Part shown: one piece after another, positions 21,137-28,577 of the stretch
Position numbering within the stretch: the first letter of the stretch is position 1
Layout: every line of letters starts with the position of its first letter
From: Azospirillum isscasi
GTDB taxonomy: Bacteria; Pseudomonadota; Alphaproteobacteria; Azospirillales; Azospirillaceae
Length of the DNA: 39,322 bases
Direction of reading: 5' to 3'
NCBI RefSeq assembly: GCF_030849505.1
Contig: NZ_JAUJFI010000039.1
Location: forward strand, 1 to 39,322
The notes under the pieces: model-generated
Told to the model about the DNA's origin: nothing
Databases searched by the model: none
Seen by the model: the letters and a program-made list of their open reading frames with translations, nothing else
Made by a program: the position numbers and the translations under genes

Positions 21137-22684
21137 ATGGCCGCGATCATGCGCCGCGACGGCGTGCGTTCCTTCGTCCTCTTCACGGTGGGGGGCATGG
21201 TGCTGGCCCTGCCGCTGGACGGCGTGCTGGAAATCCTGCGCCCGCCGGCGCTGGTCCCCATTCCGCTGGGGCCGCCCAGCCTGGAAGGGCTGGCCCGGCG
21301 GCGGGGCGCCGTGCTGCCGGTGATCGGGCTGCGCCGGGTGCTGGGGCTTGCCGGCGCCGATGCCGGGGAGAGGAAGGCCGCGCGGCTGCTGATCGTCCGC
21401 CACAACGGCCAGCCGGTCGGTCTGCTGGTGGACCGCGTGTCCGGCCTGTCCAGCGTGGAGGGGAACCGCATCGCCGACGCCGGCGCGGTGCCCGATCCGT
21501 CCATCGACGCGGAGCTTCTGGCCGGAGCGATCCTGGCCGGGGAGGGGAGGGACGGCGCCCTGATCCTCGACCCCGGCCCGATGATCGAGCGCCAGTTCGC
21601 CGATCTGGGGCGGGCCGGCGGACCGGCGGGGACCGCGGATTTCAGCGGCGCGGCGCAGCCGAAATCCGCAACCTCCGCGGCAACCCCGGAGGCGGGGCGG
21701 CAGGACGAGGAACAACTGGTCGTCCTCACCGTTGGGGGACAGGAGTTCTCCCTGCCGGTGGCGGTGGTGCGGGAGATCGTTCCGCTTCCGGAGGCGGTGA
21801 CCCGCGTGCCCCGCGCCCGGACCCATCTTCTGGGCATGATGACCCTGCGCGACGCGCTGCTCCCTCTGGTCGGGCTGCGGGAGCTGTTCGGGCTCGACGC
21901 CGCCGGGTCGGCGGGGGGCGGCAAGGTGGCGGTCCTGCGCACGGCGGAAGGGCTGGTCGGCGTGGTGGTGGAGGATGTGCGGGAAATCCTGCGCGTGCCC
22001 CGCGGGCGCATCGACCAAGTGCCGCCGCTGATGGCGCGGGAGGCGGAGTTCGAGGATATGGACGGCATCGCGCGGCTGGACGGCGGCGCCCGGCTGATCC
22101 CGATCCTGTCGGCGGAACGGCTGTTCCGCCATGGGGCGGGGCATGGGGCGAGGTTGGGCGGCGATGCCGGGGAGCGCGAAGGGGAGGCGGTCGTGGTGAC
22201 GGGAGCGGCGGCGGAACGGGCGGACGCCTTCGTGGTGTTCCGGCTGGCCGGGGCGGAATACGGCTTGCCGGTGGCGGCGGTGCAGGAGGTGCTGCGCCGG
22301 CCCGACGCCGTGACCCCGCTTCCCAACGCGCCGGATTTCGTCAGCGGCGTGACGACCCTGCGCGGCGCCGTCCTGCCGCTGGTCGCTCTGCGCCGCCTGC
22401 TGCGCCTGCCGGACGGCGGCGTTGCCGCCGGGGAGCGGGGGCGCGTGGTGGTGATCGCCGCCGGTTCGGCCCGCGCCGGGCTGCTGGTGGACGGCATGGC
22501 CGGCATCGTCCGCATTCCGGACGGCGCCATCGAGCCGGCCCCCGTCGTGTCGCAAGCCCAGCACCGCCTGATCCGCCGCATCGGCACGCTGGAAACCGCG
22601 GGGGACCGGCGGATGATCCTGCTGATGGACCCGGCGGAGTTGCTGGACATGGACCAGCTCGCCGACCTTCTGGCCGCCGTCTGA
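21137..22684 (+). CDS. cheW: Three-domain CheW-like coupling protein
   Basis: This 515-residue protein holds three consecutive CheW domains: about 9-155, 190-330 and 360-512. Each begins with a FxxxxxxxxLPLxxVxEILR-like strand-helix (LALPLDGVLEILR, FSLPVAVVREIVP, YGLPVAAVQEVLR). Domains 2 and 3 also show the RGAVLPLV-type turn. Linkers of about 30 residues are rich in Ala, Gly and Glu. CheW links receptors to CheA; a normal CheW has one domain of about 150 residues. Three domains could bridge several receptor tips or CheA molecules. GGGGGGAG precedes the ATG, 26 nt after the receptor stop. Confidence 0.93.
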   Translation: MAAIMRRDGVRSFVLFTVGGMVLALPLDGVLEILRPPALVPIPLGPPSLEGLARRRGAVLPVIGLRRVLGLAGADAGERKAARLLIVRHNGQPVGLLVDRVSGLSSVEGNRIADAGAVPDPSIDAELLAGAILAGEGRDGALILDPGPMIERQFADLGRAGGPAGTADFSGAAQPKSATSAATPEAGRQDEEQLVVLTVGGQEFSLPVAVVREIVPLPEAVTRVPRARTHLLGMMTLRDALLPLVGLRELFGLDAAGSAGGGKVAVLRTAEGLVGVVVEDVREILRVPRGRIDQVPPLMAREAEFEDMDGIARLDGGARLIPILSAERLFRHGAGHGARLGGDAGEREGEAVVVTGAAAERADAFVVFRLAGAEYGLPVAAVQEVLRRPDAVTPLPNAPDFVSGVTTLRGAVLPLVALRRLLRLPDGGVAAGERGRVVVIAAGSARAGLLVDGMAGIVRIPDGAIEPAPVVSQAQHRLIRRIGTLETAGDRRMILLMDPAELLDMDQLADLLAAV

Positions 22685-22702
22685 TCCAAAGGTGGGCCGG
22701 TC

Positions 22703-23794
22703 ATGGTGAAGGTTCTGGTCGTCGACGATTCCGCCCTGATGCGGCGGCGCATCGCGGACATCCTGTCGTCCGCGGGCTTCGTGGTGGAGACCGCCGCCGA
22801 TGGGGCGGAGGCGCTGAAGCGTCTGCCCGATTTCGACCCGGACGTGGTGACGCTGGACGTCACGATGCCCGGCATGGACGGCCTCGCCTGCCTGAAGCGC
22901 ATCATGGCCGAGCATCCCAAGCCGGTGGTGATGGTCTCGGCCCTGACCGCGGAGGGGGCGGAGGTGACGCTGGAGGCGCTGCGGCTGGGGGCGGTGGAGG
23001 CCGTGCGGAAGCCCACGGGCGTGGGGGCCATCGCCGGCATCGCGGAGGAGCTTGTGGACACCGTGCGCGCCGCCGCCGGGTCCCGCCCGCGGCGGGTGCC
23101 GGGGCTGCGGGAGCGGCTGCGCCTCGCGCGGGAGCGCATCGCCGGGGCGGATTTCCTGGCCGATGCGCCCCGCGCCGAACCGAGGGGCGAGGCCGGCGGG
23201 GAGGAGGACGAGGAGGGGGGCGAAGGGCTGGTGCTGATCGGCGTGTCCACGGGCGGGCCGCGCACGCTGGAGGACATCCTGCCGCTGCTGCCCGCGGATT
23301 TCCCCTGGCCGGTCGTGGTGGTCCAGCACATGCCCGCCAGCTTCACCGGTCCGCTGGCCCGCCGCCTGGACGCCATCTGCGCCGTGACGGTGGTGGAGGC
23401 GGCGGCAGCCACGCCGCTCCAGCCGGGAACGGTCTGCATTGCGCGCGGCGGCGCCGACCTTCAGATCGTCCGGCGCGGCGGAGGACTTTGCGCGCAGCCC
23501 GTTCCGGCGGACGAGGCGCGGAACTGGCACCCCAACGTGGACCGGCTGGTCGAGAGCGCTCTGCGGGCCGTGGCGCCGCCGCGGCTGATCGGCGTCCTTC
23601 TGACGGGCATGGGGTCGGACGGGGCCGCGTCGATGGCGGAGCTGCGCCGGCTGGGCGGCCGCACCATCGCGGAAGCGCAGGACAGCGCCGTCGTGTTCGG
23701 CATGCCGCAGGAGCTGATCCGCCGCGGCGGCGCCGACATGGTGCTGCCGTCCGACCGGGTGGCCCAGCAGGTGACGCGGTGGGTGAAGGGGTAA
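22703..23794 (+). CDS. cheB: Chemotaxis methylesterase CheB
   Basis: This 363-residue two-domain protein carries an N-terminal receiver (VVDDS, phosphorylation Asp52 in TLDVTMPG) and a C-terminal methylesterase. The catalytic triad is Ser182 in GVSTGGP, His209 in VQHMP and Asp306 in GMGSDGA. The receiver is joined to the esterase by a charged Glu/Arg-rich linker (about 125-172). It removes methyl groups that CheR adds to receptor glutamates. It starts 18 nt after cheW. The presence of both cheB and cheR shows that the receptor is expected to be methylated. Confidence 0.96.
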   Translation: MVKVLVVDDSALMRRRIADILSSAGFVVETAADGAEALKRLPDFDPDVVTLDVTMPGMDGLACLKRIMAEHPKPVVMVSALTAEGAEVTLEALRLGAVEAVRKPTGVGAIAGIAEELVDTVRAAAGSRPRRVPGLRERLRLARERIAGADFLADAPRAEPRGEAGGEEDEEGGEGLVLIGVSTGGPRTLEDILPLLPADFPWPVVVVQHMPASFTGPLARRLDAICAVTVVEAAAATPLQPGTVCIARGGADLQIVRRGGGLCAQPVPADEARNWHPNVDRLVESALRAVAPPRLIGVLLTGMGSDGAASMAELRRLGGRTIAEAQDSAVVFGMPQELIRRGGADMVLPSDRVAQQVTRWVKG

Positions 23795-23829
23795 CGGGTG
23801 ACGGGTGACGGAATGAGGGAGGCGGCGGC

Positions 23830-24462
23830 ATGGCTCTGGTGAAGGCCCGGAAGATGGCAACGGCGGCGCCCGCGGGCACCGCGGATGGCGGCGACTGGCT
23901 GACGCGCCTGGACGACGCCGACCCGGCGCAGCGCCGCCGGGCCGCCCATGCTCTCGGCGCCCATCCCCCGGACGGACGCCCCGGCGCCGTCCCCGCCCTG
24001 TCCGCAAGGCTGGCGCGGGAGGAGGAACCGAGCGTCCGCGAAGCCCTCCTGACCGCCCTGGTCCGCGCCGGCACCGGGGAGGCCGCCGCGGCGCTGGTGC
24101 CCTATTTGGCGAGCGAGGACGTCGGGCTGCGCAACGGCGTGATCGAAAGCCTTCAGCAGATGCCCGCCGCCGTGGTGATGCCGGAGGTCGCCCCGCTGCT
24201 GGAGGCTGGGGATTCGGATCTGCGCATCTTCGCGGCCCAGCTTGTCGGGAAGCTGCCCCATCCGGACCGGCTGGCCCTGCTCGCCGGGGTGATCGGGCGC
24301 GACCCGCATGTGAACGTCTGCCTCGCCGCGGTCGAGGCGCTGATGGACGGCGGCGACCCCGCCGCCCTGCCGGTGGTCGAGCGGCTGGCCGCGCGTTTCC
24401 CGGACGATCCCTTCGTCGCCTTTTCCGTCGATGCGGCGCGCCGCCTGTTTTCCGGAGCCTGA
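23830..24462 (+). CDS. HEAT-repeat protein between cheB and cheR
   Basis: This 210-residue protein is made of about five HEAT-like helical pairs (for example PSVREALLTALVRAG, VGLRNGVIESLQQMP, SDLRIFAAQLVGKLP, PHVNVCLAAVEALMD). Such repeats form curved scaffolds for protein binding. The N-terminus MALVKARKMATAAPAG is strikingly like that of the receptor at 19137 ([15 protein letters not shown]). No catalytic motif is seen. Its stop codon is directly followed by the cheR ATG, indicating coupled translation. A role as adaptor within the receptor/CheR/CheB complex is inferred from position only. A Gly/Ala-rich stretch of about 35 residues precedes the first repeat. Confidence 0.85.
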   Translation: MALVKARKMATAAPAGTADGGDWLTRLDDADPAQRRRAAHALGAHPPDGRPGAVPALSARLAREEEPSVREALLTALVRAGTGEAAAALVPYLASEDVGLRNGVIESLQQMPAAVVMPEVAPLLEAGDSDLRIFAAQLVGKLPHPDRLALLAGVIGRDPHVNVCLAAVEALMDGGDPAALPVVERLAARFPDDPFVAFSVDAARRLFSGA

Positions 24463-25323
24463 ATGACGCGGCTTTCGGACAAGGATGATGGCGAGGGGTT
24501 GAGCGCGGCGGATTACGACGCCTTCTGCCGGTTCCTGCGGGAGCGCACCGGCCTGTCCTTCACCGAGGCCAAACGCTATTTCGTGGACCGCCGCGTGGCC
24601 GAGCGGATGGCCGCGGTCGGCGCGCCGGATTTCCGGCATTACCTGAACCTGCTGCGCTTCCAGGCGTCGGGGGAGGAGTTGCAGCTTCTCGTCAACCGCA
24701 TGACGGTGAACGAGACCTATTTCTTCCGCGAGATGTACCAGCTCGACTGCCTCGTGAACGCCGCGCTGGACGAGGTGGTGCGCGGGCGCGAGCTGGGCAG
24801 CCGGGTGCGCATCTGGTCCGTCGGCTGCGCCACGGGGGAGGAGCCCTACTCCATCGCCATCACGCTTCTGGAGCGGTGGAGCCGGGTGGACGATTTCGAG
24901 ATCGAGCTGCACGCCTCCGACATCGACAGCCATGTGCTGGCCCGCGCACGGGAGGGCATCTACGAGGAGCGCTCGCTCCAGGCGCTGCCGCGGCACCTGA
25001 TCGCCAAATACTTCACCCGCCTGGACGACCAGCGCTGGCAGATCATGGAGGAGTTGCGGGAGTCCATCGACTTCTCGCTGGTGAACATCGCCGATCCGCA
25101 GCAGATGGCGGCCTTCCGCGGCATGGACGTGATCTTCTGCCGCAATCTGCTGATCTATTTCGACGATCTGGGGCGACGGGAAGCGGCGTCGATGTTCTAC
25201 GACGCGCTGTCGCCCTGCGGATTCGTCTGCCTCGGCCATTCGGAGAGCATGAGCCGGATGTCCTCCCTCTTCGTGCCGCGCCGGTTCCCCGACGCCATCC
25301 TCTACCAGAAGCCCCAGAGTTAG
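24463..25323 (+). CDS. cheR: Chemotaxis methyltransferase CheR
   Basis: This 286-residue protein has a helical N-terminal domain (about 12-75) followed by the SAM-dependent methyltransferase domain. The signatures are NRMTVNETYFFRE (about 78-90), WSVGCATGEEPYS (about 118-130, SAM binding) and DVIFCRNLLIYFD near residue 223. It transfers methyl groups from SAM to receptor glutamates. The start ATG abuts the HEAT gene's TGA with no intervening base, with CCGGAG 6 nt upstream. No receptor-tail-binding tetratricopeptide extension is present, consistent with the receptor lacking a pentapeptide. Confidence 0.96.
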   Translation: MTRLSDKDDGEGLSAADYDAFCRFLRERTGLSFTEAKRYFVDRRVAERMAAVGAPDFRHYLNLLRFQASGEELQLLVNRMTVNETYFFREMYQLDCLVNAALDEVVRGRELGSRVRIWSVGCATGEEPYSIAITLLERWSRVDDFEIELHASDIDSHVLARAREGIYEERSLQALPRHLIAKYFTRLDDQRWQIMEELRESIDFSLVNIADPQQMAAFRGMDVIFCRNLLIYFDDLGRREAASMFYDALSPCGFVCLGHSESMSRMSSLFVPRRFPDAILYQKPQS

Positions 25324-25335
25324 GGAGGCCGCCCG

Positions 25336-25737
25336 GTGACCGAAAAATCCAGCCCACAGCCCCGCGTCCTCGTGGTGGACGACGCCGTCACCGTGCGGGC
25401 CTACACCCGGCAGGTGCTGGAGGCCGGCGGCTTCGCCGTGGACGAGGCGGTGAACGGGATCGACGGGCTGGAGCACGCGCTCGCCGCCACGCCGGACCTG
25501 CTGATCGTGGACATCAACATGCAGAAGATGGACGGCTACACCATGCTGCGCCGGCTGCGGCAGGACCCCGCCCTTCAGGACGTGCCGGCGATCATGATCA
25601 GCACCGAATCCAAGGACAGCGACCGGGAGAAGGCCCTGTTGGCGGGGGCAAACTGGTACTTCGTCAAGCCGGTGCGGCCCGATGACCTGACCGCCGCCGC
25701 CCGCCTGCTGACCGGATTGTGCGGAGGGCGGTCATGA
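25336..25737 (+). CDS. cheY: CheY-like response regulator
   Basis: This 133-residue single receiver domain has acidic residues VVDDA, phosphorylation Asp in LIVDINMQKMDG, the switch residue in MISTES and the conserved Lys in YFVKPV. The start is GTG 25336 with GGGAGG 7-8 nt upstream. The last four bases of the gene overlap the cheA start (ATGA), so the two proteins are translationally coupled. It is the probable phosphate acceptor of the CheA encoded next. It is different from the receiver at 17992, so the cluster has two CheY-type outputs besides CheB. Confidence 0.93.
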   Translation: MTEKSSPQPRVLVVDDAVTVRAYTRQVLEAGGFAVDEAVNGIDGLEHALAATPDLLIVDINMQKMDGYTMLRRLRQDPALQDVPAIMISTESKDSDREKALLAGANWYFVKPVRPDDLTAAARLLTGLCGGRS

Positions 25738-27917
25738 ACACGCTGTTCGACCAGTTCGTCCTGGAATCGCGGGAACTGCTGGAAGCCGCGGGCGCCGCCC
25801 TGCTGCGGTTGGAGCGCGATCCGGCGGACCGGGTTGCGGTCAACGACCTGTTCCGGGCGCTGCACACGCTGAAGGGCGCCACCGCCCTGTTCGACATGGC
25901 CCCCTTCACCCGCATGGTCCATGCGGGGGAGGACGCGCTGATGGCGGTGCGCGACGGGCAGGCCGCCATGACCGGCGATCTGGCCGACCGGCTGCTGGAC
26001 CTGCTGGACACCGGCGCCGCCTGGGTCGACGGCCTGGAGGACAGCCAGGCTCTTCCCGGCGACGCGGATGCCCGCGCGCAGGCGCTGGAGGCGCGGCTGC
26101 GCGCCGCCCTCGGCGGACCGGCGGAGTCCGTGGAGGCCGGAACGCCCTCCGCCTTCGCCTGGGTGGAGGAGGTGCCGGAGGCCGAGCGGGCGAAGGCCGC
26201 GGGACGCACCGTCACCGCCATCGCCTACGACCCGGCGGAGGACTGCTTCTTCTCCGGTGACGACCCGCTGGACCTGTGCCGCCGCATCCCGGACCTGCTG
26301 TTCCTGCGCGTCGAGGCCGCGGCAGCATGGCCGCCGCTGGCCCAGCTCGACCCCTACCGTTGCGCCCTGCGGTTCCGCGCGCTGAGCGGCGCGTCGAAGG
26401 AGGATCTGGCGCGCCTGTTCCGTGGCGTTCCCGATCAGGTGACGTTCGCCACGCTCGCCATTCCCGCCCGGGCCGAACCGGCGGCCCCTGCCAGCCTCGC
26501 CACCGCCATGCTGCGGGAGCAGGCTCACATCCTCGGCCTGCCCGGCAGCGCGGAGGAAACGGCGGCCCGCCGGGCGGCGGTGCTGCGGGCGGTGCGCAAC
26601 ATCCTGACCGCCGAAGGACGGGACGCCGAGCAGGCCGTGCTGGACCGCGCCGCCGAAGGCCCGGCGGAGGCGCTCGTCCGCTGCGTCGAATCCCTGGCGG
26701 ACGGACCGGCCGCGGAAGCGGACACGCCTGCCAATGCGGCGTCCCCGGCCCGGCGGGCGCTGCGGGTGGATGCGGAGCGCATGGACCGGTTGATGGCGCT
26801 GGTCGGCGAACTGGTCGTCGCCAAGGGAAGCCTGCCCTACCTCGCACGCGAGGCGCAGGACGGCCGCAGCGCCGAGGCGCTGGCCCAGGGCATCAAGGAG
26901 GCCCATGGCCGCATCGACTCCATCGTGGGCGAGTTGCAGGACGCGGTGCTGCGGCTGCGCGTGCTGCCCCTGTCGCGCGTCTTCGACCCGCTGCCCCGGC
27001 TGGTCCGCGACACCGCGCGGCGGCTCGGCAAGGCGGTGGAGCTTCACCTGTCCGGCGGCGAGACGGAGGCCGACAAGGACATCCTCGACATCCTGGGCGA
27101 ACCTCTGCTGCACCTCGTCCGCAACGGGCTGGACCACGGCGTCGAAGCGCCGGAACGACGCCGCGCCGCCGGCAAGCCGGAGGTGGCGGCGATCCGCGTG
27201 CGGGCCTTCCAGGACGGCGGCGGCGTGGTGGTCGAGGTCTCCGACGACGGGGCGGGCATCGACGCGGATGCCGTGCGCCGCAAGGCGGTGGCGCGGGGTG
27301 CCGTGACCGCGGAGCAGGCGGCGGCCCTGTCCGACGCGGAGGCGTTGCGTCTGATCTTCCTGCCGGGGGTCAGCACGTCGGACTCCGTGTCGGACCTGTC
27401 GGGCCGCGGGGTGGGGATGGACGCGGTGCGCGGCGCGGTGGAGCAGGCGGGGGGACGGGTGGAGGTCGCCTCGACCCCCGGCGCCGGGACGCGGGTCCGC
27501 CTCGTCCTGCCGCTCACCATGATGGTGACGCGGCTGGTGACGGTGGAGACGGCGGGCACGCTCTACGGCTTTCCGGTTACGCTGGTCACCGGCATGCAGC
27601 GCGTCCCCCACGGCGCGATCCGCCGGATGAAGCATGCCGAAAGCGTCGTCGTGCAGGACGAGGTGGTGCCCCTGCTGCGCCTGCGCCGGCTGCTCAACCT
27701 GCCGGAGGACGAGCGGGAGCGGAAGGGCGAGGCGGTGCTTCTGGTGGATCTCGGCGGGCATCCGGTGGGTCTGGTGGTGGACGCCTTCCGGGAGCGCGCC
27801 GACGTGGTGCTGAAGCCGATGACCGGGCTGCTCGCCCGGCTGCGCGGCTATGCCGGGACGGCGGTGCTCGGCGACGGGCGGCTGCTGCTCGCCCTCAACC
27901 TGCGGGAGCTTCTGTGA
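25734..27917 (+). CDS. cheA: Chemotaxis histidine kinase CheA
   Basis: This 727-residue kinase has an HPt domain with phosphorylated His44 in RALHTLKG. A middle region (about 140-255), beginning near FAWVEEVPEAER, may bind response regulators. The dimerisation/H-box segment is MDRLMALVGELVV (about 350). The ATP lid contains HLVRNGLDHGVE (N box), DDGAGID and GRGVGMDAV (G boxes). A C-terminal CheW-like P5 domain starts near residue 600. It phosphorylates CheY and CheB. ATG 25734 overlaps the cheY stop; the longer frame at 25719 has no better ribosome binding site. Length is typical. Confidence 0.96.
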   Translation: MNTLFDQFVLESRELLEAAGAALLRLERDPADRVAVNDLFRALHTLKGATALFDMAPFTRMVHAGEDALMAVRDGQAAMTGDLADRLLDLLDTGAAWVDGLEDSQALPGDADARAQALEARLRAALGGPAESVEAGTPSAFAWVEEVPEAERAKAAGRTVTAIAYDPAEDCFFSGDDPLDLCRRIPDLLFLRVEAAAAWPPLAQLDPYRCALRFRALSGASKEDLARLFRGVPDQVTFATLAIPARAEPAAPASLATAMLREQAHILGLPGSAEETAARRAAVLRAVRNILTAEGRDAEQAVLDRAAEGPAEALVRCVESLADGPAAEADTPANAASPARRALRVDAERMDRLMALVGELVVAKGSLPYLAREAQDGRSAEALAQGIKEAHGRIDSIVGELQDAVLRLRVLPLSRVFDPLPRLVRDTARRLGKAVELHLSGGETEADKDILDILGEPLLHLVRNGLDHGVEAPERRRAAGKPEVAAIRVRAFQDGGGVVVEVSDDGAGIDADAVRRKAVARGAVTAEQAAALSDAEALRLIFLPGVSTSDSVSDLSGRGVGMDAVRGAVEQAGGRVEVASTPGAGTRVRLVLPLTMMVTRLVTVETAGTLYGFPVTLVTGMQRVPHGAIRRMKHAESVVVQDEVVPLLRLRRLLNLPEDERERKGEAVLLVDLGGHPVGLVVDAFRERADVVLKPMTGLLARLRGYAGTAVLGDGRLLLALNLRELL

Positions 27918-28162
27918 TGCCCATCCGTTTCGAGGACCGGACCGCCCGTTTCGAGGGCGCCTGCACGGTGGAGGAGGCGATCCCGCTGGCCGAGTGGCTG
28001 GGCGCCGCGGAGGCGCCCCGGCTCGACCTCGGCGGCTGCACCGCCCTGCACACCGCGCTGTTGCAGGTGCTGCTGGCGGCGGGAGCACCGGTCGCGGTGC
28101 CGCCGGAGGACGCCTTCCTGAAAGAATGGGTGATGCCGGTGCTGGGCAAACGGCCCCCGTAA
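27917..28162 (+). CDS. Small STAS-like protein
   Basis: This 81-residue protein resembles a short STAS (anti-anti-sigma) domain, with a beta strand and turn LDLGGCTALHTALLQVLLAAG (about 36-56) corresponding to the STAS phosphorylation loop. The usual D-S-S of that loop is H-T-A here, so regulation by Ser phosphorylation is doubtful; Thr47 is the only candidate. The start overlaps the cheA stop (TGATG). STAS proteins at the end of chemosensory operons are known in some systems, but the partner here is not. The family call is moderate because of the short length. Confidence 0.65.
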   Translation: MPIRFEDRTARFEGACTVEEAIPLAEWLGAAEAPRLDLGGCTALHTALLQVLLAAGAPVAVPPEDAFLKEWVMPVLGKRPP

Positions 28163-28179
28163 GCGCCGCGCGCGGCGCT
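28162..28179. terminator. 18-nt perfect palindrome overlapping both convergent stop codons
   Basis: AGCGCCGCGCGCGGCGCT is its own reverse complement. Its first base is the last A of the STAS gene stop (TAA) and its last base belongs to the stop of the convergent response regulator gene. It can form a 7-bp GC stem with a CGCG loop in both transcripts. No U-tract follows on either strand, so termination strength is uncertain. Confidence 0.55.
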
Positions 28180-28577
28180 CAGGAAAACAGTTCCATCGTG
28201 TCGGGGACCTTGGTGGGCGCCCGTCCGTCCAGGATGGCGCACACCGCCTCGACCGCGGCGATCAGCGAGGATTGCGAGAAGGGCTTGGGCAGGCACCCCA
28301 CCCCGTACTCGCGCGTCGGCTCCACCTCCTCCCTGTAGGAGGTGACGAACAGGCAGGGGATGCCCATGGCGGTCATCTGGCGGGCCGCGTCGATGCCGCT
28401 GGACCCCTGGGCCAGGTGGATGTCCACCAGCGCCAGATCCGGCTTCACCTCCCGCGCCAGGACCAGCGCCTTTTCGCTGGTGGAGGCCGGCCCATGCACC
28501 TCGTGCCCGGCGGTCTCCAGGTAGAAGCTCTGCTCCATGGCGATGAGGACTTCGTCCTCGACGAGAAGGATCTTCAT
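28179..28577 (-). CDS. Single-domain response regulator paired with the HWE-type kinase
   Basis: This 132-residue receiver of the type often encoded beside HWE/HisKA_2 kinases has acidic residues LVEDE (5-9), phosphorylation Asp52 in LVDIHLAQG, the switch region FVTSY and Lys in CLPKPFS. It has no output domain. The ATG at 28577 overlaps the kinase TGA by four bases (ATGA), and the upstream GTG at 28586 lies within the kinase coding sequence. It is presumably phosphorylated by the kinase encoded just upstream and dephosphorylated by the CheC that heads the same operon. The output target is unknown. Confidence 0.9.
   Translation of the reverse strand: MKILLVEDEVLIAMEQSFYLETAGHEVHGPASTSEKALVLAREVKPDLALVDIHLAQGSSGIDAARQMTAMGIPCLFVTSYREEVEPTREYGVGCLPKPFSQSSLIAAVEAVCAILDGRAPTKVPDTMELFS

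Noticed and set aside
23786..23815. Short ACGGGTG-type tandem repeat between cheB and the HEAT gene
   Set aside because: It has only two to three imperfect 7-mers and is likely to arise by slippage in GC-rich DNA, with no evidence of function.
20755..24007. Very long reverse open frames opposite cheW, cheB and the HEAT gene
   Set aside because: They are consistent with stop-poor antisense frames of GC-rich genes. No domain is visible, while the forward strand encodes complete CheW and CheB.
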